Positions 41,708-52,175 of a stretch of DNA of 64,000 nt are shown here, one piece after another. This DNA comes from Entamoeba invadens IP1 (lineage: Eukaryota; Evosea; Mastigamoebida; Endamoebidae): the NCBI RefSeq assembly GCF_000330505.1, contig NW_004440189.1, positions 482,204 to 546,203 of the forward strand, written 5' to 3'. The notes beneath the pieces were generated by a model. That model ran no database searches, had not been told where the DNA came from, and worked only from the letters and a program-made list of their open reading frames with translations. Position 1 is the stretch's first letter. Each line of letters begins with the position of its first letter. Made by a program: the position numbers and the translations under genes.

Positions 41708-43070
41708 TTATAAATTATCTCGACTAAAAACTTTCTGCCACACCGTATTTCTGCAACGCTCTAACGAGGCTACAACATCTGAGGTTTCAATTGAAGTGAA
41801 CGCATTACTAAGTTTTTCCAGTAAAGATTCAAGTGTTGTCCATGTACGTATTTCTCGTTCTGCTCTTCGTTTCCAAATTCCAAATATATTTTCTATGGGA
41901 TTTAACTCTGGCGAGTATGCGGCGTTAAACACTACACAATGACGAGTGCCAATAACAAGTTCCTCGATGTCGTTGTATATTCCACAGTTATCACACCAAA
42001 AAACAACGCGAACGTTTCTCTGATCATAATATTGCATGAGTCTTTTAAAATAAGTGTTGAATAAAGACTTTTCGTTAATTCCATTAACAATATCACAATA
42101 ACTCATTCCGTTTACATCTATTGCACATACACTTGTCAATCGAAGCCCCCTTTTACTTTTTGTTATAAAGCACTTCTTTCCACGGTCACTCCATCCGTAC
42201 GCACTCGTCGTAGCTATCCTCCATGAAGTTTTCGTCCAAACACACCCACGAGTATTCCTCGCACATTCTTGCATACAATTTTTGAATGGCAGTTATTCTT
42301 TTGTCTTTGTTTACTTCCGAGTTCGATTCAGCACCTCTTGTAGTCTCTCTTTTAAAACTCAATATCGGAAGTTCTCTGTCTTCATCAACACCAGTTTTTC
42401 CTCTCATAAAATTTGTAATAGACGTAATAGATGGAACGATCTTGTTTTTCTCTCCCATATTTTCTTTGTATATTCCCACAATAATTTCCGGGTGCTCAAC
42501 AATTTCTTTAAACGTTTCTTTTTAAATTTCTACAATGTCTTCTTAAATTTACAATGTCATCCATTACCATCATTCCCTTTATGTATTCTCTCATCTGATG
42601 CACCTTTGTCGTAGAGTCATTCTCCAAAAGTCTTCCTACCAATACTTGATATGGAGTCACACGACTTTTTTATTATAATGGTTCTTTGGCAATATACTAT
42701 CTCCCTTTCTTAACTTGGTCAACAATGACTTACAATTGTCGTTTGGAATCCCACATTTGGAGGCGTATTCGCCTAGTTGCCATTCGTCTCCATTTTTTCT
42801 CCAAAATGCGATTAGCCTTTTTTTCGCCTCTAATGTAATTCTGATATACGGTTTTCTAGGTTTGGTAATACTCGTTGACAATGGAGTGGGTCCCTCTCTG
42901 ATCATTTTTGGTCTTCCTCGTTTTTTGGGGGGCGGCATTGGTACAATAAATTGAACCGAGGTTGTACTTGTTGGAGGATTACCAGGAAGTGGTTCTGGTG
43001 CGCTATCTATAAAGTGTTCTCTAACAACAGGTTCTCTTGCGTCTATGTAAACCATAGCCGAGTTACTCAT
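41708..43070 (-). pseudogene. Tc1/mariner transposase, frame-broken
   Basis: Reads from 43070 down to 41708 in three frame segments plus one bridging stretch. The N-terminal part has an AT-hook-like KKRGRPK and a helix-turn-helix-like region. A following segment near 42620-42500 is in another frame. Then a catalytic core has VCLDE (first Asp), WCDNCG (second Asp) and SPELNPIENIF (third acidic Glu, 32 residues on by my count). Frame changes fall at homopolymer A runs near 42665, 42525 and 42240. Each is a single-base length change. Either these are true disabling mutations or sequence errors in A runs. Confidence 0.85.
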
Positions 43071-43111
43071 TTTATTTTTAATAAATAGTTGGTTTTTTTA
43101 AAAAGAATGCT

Positions 43112-43452
43112 TTGTTTTTATTTTTGATTTAAATAAAATGTGGATAATTACATTTTAATAAAGATAATGTTGAATAATATTGTTGATAAAATTTAATAAT
43201 TTAAGATAATTATCTATTATGTCTAGATAATTACAATTAATTGTAAATAATTGGATTGAATTGGGATAATTTATGATATTTTGGATAATTTTCAAAAATA
43301 AAAAGACAATTTTCGTTAATTAGAAGAGAAATTCCTTTATTTTACTAGATAATTATTGCATTTTTAGGATTAAATATATTTAAAATCGATAAAAATTGAA
43401 AAAAACAGAAAAATTTAACTATTTACAAGACAAAAACAACCAAATAAAACTG
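43112..43452 (-). repeat. Right terminal inverted repeat, 341 bp
   Basis: Reverse complement of 41257-41597, ending in ACAACCAAATAAAACTG with TA flanking. No mismatch was seen by eye. Confidence 0.92.
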
Positions 43453-44646
43453 TATTTTGTTTAAATTAAAAATAAAACTATACATAAATTAAAATATATA
43501 TTTAATTTTTATAATCAAAAAATAGTTTAAAATATTATATTATTAAAATTAAAATTATAATAATAAAATATTATTATTATTAAAAAATTAAATATTTTTG
43601 AAATAAAATATTTTCATAAAAAATTTTAAAGTCTGTCTAAAAATGTTGTTTGCTTGTAAAAAGTTGTCCATTTGACAAAATTTTACATAAAATGAGTCTA
43701 AAAATATGGGAATTAGGAAAAAGGTTGAAACCCTGGTAAAAATTATGAAACAATGTTTTGGGAGGTTTTGGATTGTTTCCCGAAAGGTTCCAATTTTTCA
43801 AATGATCTAAAAATGCCCGGACAAAGTTTTTCGACTGACCATAATTACTTTTTCTCAAAGGTTTTTAAAATCACGATGCTAATTACCCACATCACCATTT
43901 AATAACCAAAATGTTCATTTTCTCTTATAAATTCTTACGTTATAATACCACATTTTCAGCAATAATTATTTTGGAAACGCCTGCTTTTTCTTTTATTTAT
44001 AGTATAATTTCCATATATAATAGTTATTAATAATAATAATAAATGATAAATGAATTAAGTTGTTATAAATTAATAACACTCTATGAAAACATAGAAAAAG
44101 TTATTTTTGGTAATAACTTTTTGTAATAATATAATTACAACACAATCATTATCATACAACTACAACCGTTTCAATTATTGGCAACATAAAGTTATATTCT
44201 TGTTATGTTGTTTATTTAACCATTTTTAAATTTTCGAGCTCAGCATATCGAGCAAGACGAATTTCAACAATTTGGCCGATTCATTATTTTATGTTCAGAC
44301 ACTGAATGAAACAACAGAAAAAAAGGTGTATAATATTATTAACACAAATATAAATTTGACTGTTTAAAGATAAATAAACAACAATACAATTCAAAAACAA
44401 ACATTGTATATTATTAATAATTGGAGAAAAAGTTCAACACTTAATTATTGCATCGAAGTTTTAGGCTTGTTGTCTTCAACTTATAAATCTTAAGATACAT
44501 TAATTTTGATACATGTAATTAAGATTTAATATGATAAATAATACATATTTTTTTGTAATTTAAAAATACCCAAAATAGAATAATAATATTTAATAATTAA
44601 TTTAATTAAAAATAAAATATTATTAGAAATTACATTTAATAATCTA
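43453..44646. other. AT-rich region between transposable elements
   Basis: About 1.2 kb, AT-rich. A minus-strand frame at 43637-43858 has weak coding-like text (FVRAFLDHLKNWNLSGNNPK) but no start context or homology I recognise. Otherwise nothing. Confidence 0.4.
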
Positions 44647-45208
44647 AAGTCATTCTTTAAACCGTGCAACTTTTACGTGTCAGTGCAACTTTGTTTATAG
44701 TATAATTATAGTAAAAAAATTATATATTTTTTAGAAACAAAACAAGAAAACACAAACAAATTTCTTTAAAACTATTACTCTAATTAATATACTATAACTA
44801 AATTATAACTAAAGTTGCACAATTTTTCTCAATTAGTTTTTTGGGTTGCACCGTTCAGTCTCGTGTTTATCAAAATTTTGCAGCGAAAAAGTCTTTGAAT
44901 CACACGAATCGGCTTGTCTCATTATTTTCTTATTATAAAGAGATGTTTAACATTTGCGCTATCCACAATCGATATACAACACTGTTTGATTCGTTCTGTA
45001 TAACAATTGGAATTCTGGAATTTTAATGTTTTTTATTGGAACAAGCAGTTGAACTTATCATTTAAATATCGAGTTATATTTTATGTTGATTTATAACCTA
45101 ATTCTATTTTTGTTATTGTTTTTGTTATTGTTGAAAAATAGAGTTTCCCCTTTGTTGTGAGTAAAAAACAAAGAAAAAATAAAGTTGCACACTTATTCGG
45201 AATGACTT
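44647..45208. mobile_element. Candidate TA-flanked non-autonomous element, 562 bp
   Basis: Ends AAGTCATTC (44647-44655) and GAATGACTT (45200-45208) are inverted, with TA on both outer sides. Just inside, GTGCAACTTT occurs twice near the left end and its complement AAAGTTGCAC twice near the right part (about 44812 and 45181), another sign of paired subterminal transposase sites. Between the ends is AT-rich DNA with a short frame at 44841-45026 that has no motif. Identity between arms is limited to short blocks, so this is either an old copy or a small foldback element. Confidence 0.55.
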
Positions 45209-45440
45209 TATGTTTATCCAAAAGCATGTTTCTATCTTTAAAAAAATAACTCAATTTAAAGCCTTATTTGTTGTTGTAAATTATGTAAATATTTTAAATG
45301 ACAAATTGAATAGATAATGTTTTTAACTTTATTGACCACTACCAAATTATTAATTTAATATATTATTATCAAATTGTACTAATGAAATAAAAAATATTAA
45401 TTATATTAAATAATTAATTTAATTAAAAAATTAAATTATA

Positions 45441-46244
45441 TAGTCGGGTGATAAAGGGGGTTAATTTGGGACAGAAGTAGTTAATTTGAGTAAAAAATTA
45501 TAAAATATAATTTCTTTAACTATAAAAGTATTAGAAGGGTTTTTTCAATTAACTTCTTTGAAAATAATAAAAGAAAACCATAACTTTCTATTTTTGATAT
45601 TATTCAATCTTTGAAAACAATAAAAGAAGAAGAGAAAGGAACCCTTGATGAAACAACCACAGGCAATCAACATAAAAAAGCAATTCAAATACAAGATACC
45701 AGTTTAAAAACTGTATTTCAATATATTCATGATGTATATGGTTAAAATGCCAGAGTTTAATGAATTAACAACAGTGTCAATTTTTGAAAGTGTCAGGGAA
45801 TCACTGAAAAATCATCATTTGTTAAAATCTTTCAATCTTTCGTTGTTGAACCATTCCCATTGAGAAAGGAAAAGAGAAAGACCATTTTAACATTAAAACA
45901 ATTGGAGTTGAAGAAGAGCAGAAAAGAAATGAAACAAAGGAAAAAACAAAGGAAAAATTCTTTAACAAAACAAGTTTCAGACAAACCATAAAAAGTGCTG
46001 CGTTTTAGACTTCCACATTTCTCTAAGTGAACAAATTGAGGTGTTTTTGTTTATTTTTGAAATAGAAATTTATAATTATTCAATTTATAATCATATTAAA
46101 TAAAAAACGATAATTTATATTATTATTTTAATTTTATGTTTATTTTGACCTTAAAATAGATTTTTTAAAAATTATAGTTTCAAAATTATATTTATCAAAA
46201 TTAACTACCTTTGTCCCTTTTTAATGCTATTTATCCCCCTACTA
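45441..46244. mobile_element. Candidate inverted-repeat element, about 804 bp, with decayed reading frame
   Basis: Left end TAGTCGGGTGATAAAGGGGG and right end (reverse complement) TAGTAGGGGGATAAATAGC match imperfectly over about 55 bp, both continuing into GGGAC.AA.GTAGTTAATTT. TA dinucleotides flank both ends, so it may be a Tc1/mariner-type copy. Inside, on the plus strand at about 45589-45743 and 45850-45990, two coding-like stretches (the second Lys/Arg-rich, ending in a stop) are split by stop codons. This looks like a decayed gene, perhaps the original transposase. Boundaries are uncertain by 2 bp. Confidence 0.55.
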
Positions 46245-46471
46245 TACACACTAATAAATAATAACAAACAATAATAAAAAAATACAATATAACTGTTAAT
46301 AAATATCACAAAGACAACATCCCGATTATTTGCACAACAAAATAATAAAAACAAAAAGAACTAAAAATATTGAAACAGGTGTTATAAGAGTAATAAATAA
46401 GGAATTATCCCAATATAAAAGTACTAATGAAGTTAATCCTCATAATTAAACCAAGAAACTCTAAAGGTAAA
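46245..46471. other. Spacer upstream of MIB/HERC2 gene
   Basis: AT-rich. An in-frame Met codon at 46427 precedes the chosen start at 46472, but the intervening sequence is spacer-like. Confidence 0.4.
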
Positions 46472-47128
46472 ATGTCAGGGGAGGACGACATCACATCATT
46501 ATTAGAACAAATTAAAAAAACAAAGGACAACATAATTGAGAGGCGCACGGTTGTCGAGAATGAGTTAAAGAAATACAAAGAGTGTCGTATACAGTCCCAG
46601 AAGTCGTTAGACGAGTGGGTTGTAACATCGCCTTCAAAGCTTGTTGAAGAGAAGATGATGCCTCCAGAGGAGCAGTACAAGATGCCGCCATCTTTTGTGG
46701 TGTTAAAGCGTGTAGTTCAAGGCAGAGATTGGCACTATGGTCGTTCGGAATTGAAAGAGCAGAAGGGGGTTGTCTTTTCTGCGAAAATGAATGGGAGTAT
46801 AACAGTGAGGTGGGACGATGGGGAGAAGACGCATTGTCGTTGGGGCCAAGATGGCTTTTATGACGTTTTAGTTGTTCCACCCAACTTTGACCAGACGCCA
46901 ATCCCGATGAGTCAACAAGCCGGTAAGCCACTTAGTTTCATAGTTGGAAGAAGAATTAAAAGAGGACGCGATTGGAAATGGAGTGATCAAGATGGTGGAA
47001 ATGGGAAACTTGGGTATGCTATAGCCAGTGCTGGAAATGGGTGGATATGTGTGAGATGGGACACTGGTAATGTGAACCAATACCGATGGGGAAATGAAAA
47101 CTGCTATGATGTCGAGGTGGTATATTAA
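46472..47128 (+). CDS. Small protein with tandem MIB/HERC2 domains
   Basis: The ATG at 46472 (MSGEDDITS) gives 218 residues. A coiled-coil leader of about 50 residues (TSLLEQIKKTKDNIIERRTVVENELKKYK) leads to two MIB/HERC2 domains. The second is near-canonical: RRIKRGRDWKWSDQDGGNGKLG, then GWICVRWDTGN and YRWGNENCYDVEVV. The first is similar but more divergent (KRVVQGRDWHYG, ITVRWDDGEKTHCRWGQDGFYDV). These domains in animals are found in the ubiquitin ligases Mind bomb and HERC2 and read peptide ligands. No RING or HECT domain is present here, so it may be an adaptor. Confidence 0.88.
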   Translation: MSGEDDITSLLEQIKKTKDNIIERRTVVENELKKYKECRIQSQKSLDEWVVTSPSKLVEEKMMPPEEQYKMPPSFVVLKRVVQGRDWHYGRSELKEQKGVVFSAKMNGSITVRWDDGEKTHCRWGQDGFYDVLVVPPNFDQTPIPMSQQAGKPLSFIVGRRIKRGRDWKWSDQDGGNGKLGYAIASAGNGWICVRWDTGNVNQYRWGNENCYDVEVVY

Positions 47129-47324
47129 TTCCTTCCATTTGTTATATTTCATATAGTTTAATTATACTATAAGTACTTTCTTGATAGTTAAGACCACTCT
47201 TTTTATTTTTTGATACTTTTCATCTTTATTAATAATATAAATAAAGATCCGAAAAATTGAAAACTTTTTCAGTCAATTATACAGTTTTTTTAGGGTTTAT
47301 AAGCAAAAAAATGGACCATAAGAA

Positions 47325-47573
47325 ATGGAAGTCTTTGCAGTACGCCACTTGGTGAGTGGGAACGATATCGTTGATAAAACCGTAATTGTCACAGCAACAA
47401 ACATGACGATGGTGGAAGGCGGCCAGAAGATTGTGTATGAACACGGTGATATCGCAAATGTAGTGTTAATTGATGAAGAAACAATTGGGATGAAAATTAA
47501 GAACAAAAATTGCTTTTTGTTTTGCTTTGATGGGGCTGAGAAACTTGTTGGGCTATTGAATAATTTGAATTGA
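47325..47573 (+). CDS. Small hypothetical protein, 82 residues
   Basis: Single short exon. It reads as beta-rich strands followed by a C-terminal helix: DKTVIVTATNMTMVEGG, EHGDIANVVLIDEETIGMKIKNKNCFLFCFDGAEKLVGLLNNLN. The last part recalls the end of a PH-like fold (strand then amphipathic helix), but it is too short to claim. No signal peptide or membrane helix. Codon use matches neighbouring genes. It lies between the MIB/HERC2 and LMBR1 genes, all on the plus strand. Confidence 0.55.
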   Translation: MEVFAVRHLVSGNDIVDKTVIVTATNMTMVEGGQKIVYEHGDIANVVLIDEETIGMKIKNKNCFLFCFDGAEKLVGLLNNLN

Positions 47574-47724
47574 TGATTTTGTTTTGCTTAGTCATTTTGA
47601 AATGTCTTCGATGAATCTTAGTACCACCAAAATATAGTATAATTCTTATTTAATAAGAATTTGAAGACCAAAAATGTTTTGAAGTGTCATCTTGAATGTT
47701 ACAAAACACTAAAAAAGCAAAAAA

Positions 47725-49585
47725 ATGTGGGCGGTGCTGTTAGGCATTTTTGGTGTCATTTTTGTCCTAATCGGTGTGTTTTTGTTCATATATTCCAACC
47801 CACTAAGAACGAAGTGGTATATAACAGCATTCACTTCTGTTGGTCTTTTTTTGGCTTTTAGTATTTTGGGTATTATTCCCGTCGACATCACATCTGTTTG
47901 TTTCAATTTTTTAATTTCTCTGCATTTCATTCATAGTTTCTTTAATAAGTCCAAATGCTTATAAATAGAGAACATGTGACATCAACCAAAAACCTGGGTG
48001 CCAAGAGTCATGGATTTATGTGGACAACGATGTGTTACAAATCATGTGGACGGTCATCTACTGGCTATCATTTGTAGTGATGTGGACTGTTATCCCATAC
48101 TTCATGTCATATCCATTTGCTGGGGACTTTACTGTGCTTGAGAGATGCCGTACTGCAATTAGGCGCAATGTGATCTTTTATTTAATAGTTGGAGCTGTTG
48201 GTGTGGTATTTCTAGCCATCTATCTAATTTTCACGCGAGACTCTAATTGGTACGGTGTGTGCATTGCCGCATCAAACGCTTATGGTTTGCTCATGATGAT
48301 CTTTTTACTTGGGAATGGTGTTGTGGATGTGCCATATAAATTGATTAAGCGGGTGACCCTCACCAAATTATTGAAATGTACATTACTCGACGTTTATCAT
48401 TATAACAAAAAGTTTGAAGAAGCCAAGTCCGAGTTACTTGGATACGTATCACAAGTCAAAGCGTACAACAATCGCATTAGTGAAAGTGATCCATTGCGCA
48501 AGTATGTTAATGTCTTAGTATCAAAAGTGTCCGACTTTTTATCGTCAGTAGAAGCCGAAGGTGATGCTGAAAAGAAAGTAGAAAAGATGGTAAGTATCAA
48601 CGAGGGGATTATCGATGTGATGTGGCGATACAAACAGTTTTTGTTTTTGAAGGAGAAGTCGAGCGATAAAGCAAAGTTATACAATGCCATATCCCAAAAT
48701 GACTCCAAAATAAAACTTTATAAAGTGATCTATTACAAATTCATTCGCACGTTCTTTGTTGCGGTGTTTTTTGTACTTTCTGGTATTGTCGGGTTGTTGG
48801 TCTTGTGGAGCGAATTTGCAATTACTATCAATTACATCCAGTTGCTTGCTAATAACAATGACCCGACTAAAGTGGTCGATGTATCCCCATACGCGTATTT
48901 CATTGAGGCGTTATCAACGACACCAACTCTTGTGTACGTCTCATCATATCTCCCACTGATATTATGCGTGTTATACAGTTTTGAATCACTCCTCACATTA
49001 CAATTTATATCATTCTTACGTATATTACCTAATAGACTGACAGACCCATACTCGTTACTATTTGCTGGCGCATACCTGTGCCGAATCAGTTCACCTCTTG
49101 CACTTAACACAATCCAATTGATCAGTTTTGGGACGGGAAATTACCAACACGAGTCAGTGGGGGACTCGTGTGACTTAACTGCTTTCCAATGCGTCATGAA
49201 AAGTATGGAAGCAGTCCCTTTCTTCGGAACAGACTTCATTTCGATATTCCCATCCGTCTCTGTCATTGTCGCACTGTTCTCTGTGATCTTTATTTTCTTC
49301 GACCCATGGAAATTATATGACGCAATAATTTCGAAATTCACAAAGAAGAAAACAGAGAAGGCACTCCCAGAGAGTGAGATGATTAAAGTCGCGCTGGAAA
49401 TTATTGGAGAGCAAAATACGGAAATGACTGATGAACCAACAAATATTACTAAACGTGCAAAAAATACAAAGTCGTACGGCAAAATAGAAGAAAATGTGAG
49501 TGTTGATGGTGATGATGTTGATTTCACAAAATTATCTTCTCCAAGCACAAATAAAACGTACGATTTTTCTGATTTGGATAATTGA
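47725..49585 (+). CDS. LMBR1-domain multi-pass membrane protein (LMBD2-like), two exons
   Basis: Exon 1 is 47725-47895 and exon 2 is 47969-49585, with a 73-nt intron (GTTTGTTTC to AATAG), giving 595 residues. The splice joins GIIPVDITS to RTCDIN and then CQESWIYVDNDVLQIMWTVIYWLSFVVMWTVIPYF, which matches the VPLDI...W..IYW...LTW..LP pattern of LMBR1-like proteins. About nine hydrophobic helices are visible, with a long cytosolic coiled-coil loop at about residues 190-290. The C-terminus is charged. Family members regulate receptor trafficking and cobalamin export; the specific substrate is unknown. Confidence 0.85.
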
Positions 49586-49744
49586 ATTTTGGGTAAAATA
49601 GTACTCATTGTGCACTTCATTTAACTAAATTAATCTTATTCATTATTCATGTCATTGTAAATGGTTTTATTTAAAATAATCTTAGATAAAAACATGTAAA
49701 TGTAAGGTGGTATAAGACTAGTTAAACTACTATTTCATTTCTAT

Positions 49745-50398
49745 ATGGAGTTCGAAGGTCTTTCTATATTTGATCACTTCGAATTCCATGACGAAGAGTA
49801 CATTGTTCAGAGAAAGGGTGAGTCTGAATATAAAGTAGTTATCAAAACGTTATCGAAAGACACACGCCAATTGGATGATTGTTTGGGTCGGACATTGTGG
49901 GATGGTGAAAAGTACCTAGGCGACTACCTGATGCAAGAAAATGTTACTAATAAAAGAATATTAGAGGTCGGTGCGGGTGTTGGATATGCCTCCTTTTGTT
50001 GTCGAGGTGCAAAAGAGGTCATTATGAGTGATTTTAGAGACAACATTTTGAAAGTCCAGTGCGAGAACATTGAGATGAACAAAAATGTTATTCAAAATGT
50101 TTTTTCACAAAAAATTGATTGGAATAATCCCGTAGATATAGGCGAATTTGACTTAATCGTTGGATCTGAAATTATATATGACAAAACTATAGTTAAACCA
50201 TTGTTCAATACTATTCAAAAGTATTTGAAAAAAGACGGGAAGTGCATAATCTTCAACCAAATTGGTCGATTTTTAAATTGCGAGACTCAGTTTAACGAAG
50301 AGGTCTCAAAAAACAATTTTTGTGTTGACGTCAAGACGTTTGGAGATGTGTCATCAGTGTTGTCATCATACAAACGGTTTACCCTAACAAAACCCTAA
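49745..50398 (+). CDS. Methyltransferase family 16 (METTL21/EEF-KMT-like) protein
   Basis: Single exon of 217 residues. SAM-dependent lysine methyltransferase fold: GRTLWDGEKYLGDYL entry helix, motif I RILEVGAGVGYAS, the acidic SDFRDNIL loop, QKIDWNN, and DLIVGSEIIYD (the D/E-x-x-Y motif of the METTL21 group) followed by KPLFNTIQKYLKKDGKCII. Substrates in other organisms include eEF2, eEF1A, Hsp70 and VCP; the substrate here cannot be read from sequence. The start at 49745 follows directly on short leader-like sequence. Confidence 0.85.
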   Translation: MEFEGLSIFDHFEFHDEEYIVQRKGESEYKVVIKTLSKDTRQLDDCLGRTLWDGEKYLGDYLMQENVTNKRILEVGAGVGYASFCCRGAKEVIMSDFRDNILKVQCENIEMNKNVIQNVFSQKIDWNNPVDIGEFDLIVGSEIIYDKTIVKPLFNTIQKYLKKDGKCIIFNQIGRFLNCETQFNEEVSKNNFCVDVKTFGDVSSVLSSYKRFTLTKP

Positions 50399-50639
50399 TT
50401 CAAGTCTTCTTTTTCTCAAATTCAAAAAAAACAAAAAAATGAAACAAAATTGTTTTTCGAATGTTTGAACTGGAAAAAACTGAAAAGAGAAAAAAAAAAA
50501 TAAAACCCCAAAAACAAAAGACATAAAGTCAAGCCCGAAGCTATACTTAAATGGTAAAGAACCATACCAAATAGTATCTGAAAGAAAAAAAAGAGAAAAA
50601 ACAAAAAGTCGGAACGATAAACTTGAATTTGTTTGTTTG

Positions 50640-51411
50640 ATGAATCCAGCCGCAAATGGTTCAGTAATATCCAACCCGATGTCAGCGGGACAACCTCAAA
50701 CTCAAGAACGCCCAATGTCCTCTTCTCAATTCCAATACGGCTATCAACAGCCGCCTCAATACAACTCACCAGCAATGTACCCGCCACAACGTGGCGGGTT
50801 CCCTTCGGGAGGATACCAACAACCCGTACAGCCGCAACAAATCCCTCCACCTCAACAACAGGGCTATGTCGATATCTCGCTTATTCAAGGCCTGATCGAA
50901 CAATATCTCCAATTTTATTACAACGACGAAGAAATCATTCGGGAGCTCGAGAGGAAAAACATCTCTGCGGAGATGACGTCGTACATTCTCACAAAACTTC
51001 GCGAGCAGAACCCCAACTACTTTAAGGCCTATGAAATTAGGTTGACTATTAAAAGTTTGTTCTATTGCCATTATATATATACTAAATATAATATATATAA
51101 TATATATTATATATATTATATATATTATAATTATCTTCGATAGAATAGAATAATATATATTATATTATGATCTTCGAGCTATTTAAATCATTTTCAATCG
51201 AATCAACTTCGTGTATTGATATCTAGACCAAATATCGAGGTTCAACGATCTGGTCCAGAGGCATCTTGTGTCGAGCAATCCACAACAAATGGAACAGCAA
51301 CCACAACAACCTCCTCAACAATTCCAACAAGACATGTATCAACAGGACTACACCGGAGTAAATTACCCGTCGGATGCTTTCCAGGGCGATCAGCCAATGG
51401 GCGGATTGTAA
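50640..51411 (+). CDS. Protein with PF09713-type domain (plant A_thal_3526-like), two exons
   Basis: Exon 1 is 50640-51054 and exon 2 is 51227-51411, with a 172-nt AT-repeat-rich intron (GTTTGTTC to TCTAG), giving 199 residues. A Pro/Gln-rich N-terminus leads to a helical domain at about 77-152: ISLIQGLIEQYLQFYYNDEEIIREL, then ILTKLREQNPNYFKAYEIRLTIK joined by the splice to NQISRFNDLVQRH. This matches the order of the plant domain of unknown function with signature LIE.CL..YM...E, W.KLE.EN..FF.AY..RL..K.QI..FN. A Gln/Pro-rich tail ends the protein. Poly-Q flanks suggest a transcription-related role, but this is inference. Confidence 0.72.
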
Positions 51412-51575
51412 ATCAATTCACAAATTTCGTTGTGTCTAGTTATGAATGTCTTCTCTCGATAAATAATAGAAAGTAACTATAAATATGTGATAACTTTAAA
51501 GTACACTTTAATGGTTAAATTATAATATAAAAATAGTACACCTTTTAAAAAAGAGAATTGTTTAAAACAAAAGAC

Positions 51576-52175
51576 ATGGCGTTCCAAATGAAACCACACT
51601 TCGATCAAAGCATCGCGGTTGTATGTAGGTCAAACCAAAACCGGAGTACATGCGCACACCGAAGACTGAAACAACTTGGATATAACGTGTCATCATTTGG
51701 GACGGGACAATATACAATACTACCCGGACCTGTCAGGAACTTTAGATTCCAATTTGGAACGCCTTATAAAGACATCAAGACTATGTTGTCAAAGGATGAG
51801 ATGCACATCGACTTCTTCAAAAAACACAAAATCTTTCAAATGCTCGACAAAAACGCAATTTTGAAGAGCGCGCCGGAGAGGTTCCAGGAAACAAAGAAAG
51901 AGTTCGCAATTGTCATATCACTCGACTATCAGGTCTTCATGGATTTACTCGAATACTTTGACACAAGACAACAACAAACGGGGGACTTATGCTATGTCTT
52001 TAATATGAATGTTGTCGATCAATTTGACGCAGCAGAGAATGGTGCGATGGAGGTATCGGAGTTTTTAAAACTCCTTGAAAATGACGTGGATTGGATGAGT
52101 AACATCGACAGAATTATTAGAACGTTTTACAATAAGACTCGACTTAATGTGATGCACTCTCTTCAGATTTATTGA
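51576..52175 (+). CDS. SSU72: RNA polymerase II CTD phosphatase Ssu72
   Basis: The ATG at 51576 gives 199 residues; an in-frame start at 51558 is not ATG. Ssu72 dephosphorylates Ser5 of the Pol II C-terminal domain and works in 3' end processing. The phosphatase loop VVCRSNQNRST gives the C-x5-R signature near the N-terminus. Other landmarks are SSFGTGQYTILPG, YKDIKTML, MLDKNAILKSAPERFQETKKEF and NVVDQFDAAENGA. The catalytic Asp helix region is present. Family length is about 195-200. Confidence 0.95.
   Translation: MAFQMKPHFDQSIAVVCRSNQNRSTCAHRRLKQLGYNVSSFGTGQYTILPGPVRNFRFQFGTPYKDIKTMLSKDEMHIDFFKKHKIFQMLDKNAILKSAPERFQETKKEFAIVISLDYQVFMDLLEYFDTRQQQTGDLCYVFNMNVVDQFDAAENGAMEVSEFLKLLENDVDWMSNIDRIIRTFYNKTRLNVMHSLQIY

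Larger units (their letters stand above)
41257..43452. mobile_element. Tc1/mariner-like DNA transposon with 341-bp terminal inverted repeats
   Basis: The element is 2196 bp, bounded by CAG...CTG and flanked by TA on both sides (41255-41256 and 43453-43454). The inverted repeats, 41257-41597 and 43112-43452, look identical by eye over 341 bp, unusually long for this superfamily. A transposase reading on the minus strand lies between them. TA duplication and a DDE transposase put it in Tc1/mariner. Identical arms suggest a recent insertion, yet the coding part is frame-broken. Confidence 0.92.

Noticed and set aside
43637..43858. Minus-strand frame between elements as a transposase fragment
   Set aside because: No catalytic motif or similarity to the nearby transposase.
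50384..51071. Minus-strand frames over the PF09713-type gene
   Set aside because: Low-complexity Phe/Leu-rich shadows of the plus-strand purine leader and Gln/Pro-rich coding sequence.
51060..51170. TATATA repeat as a possible centromere or origin
   Set aside because: It lies inside the inferred intron of the PF09713-type gene and is short; no other origin signs.
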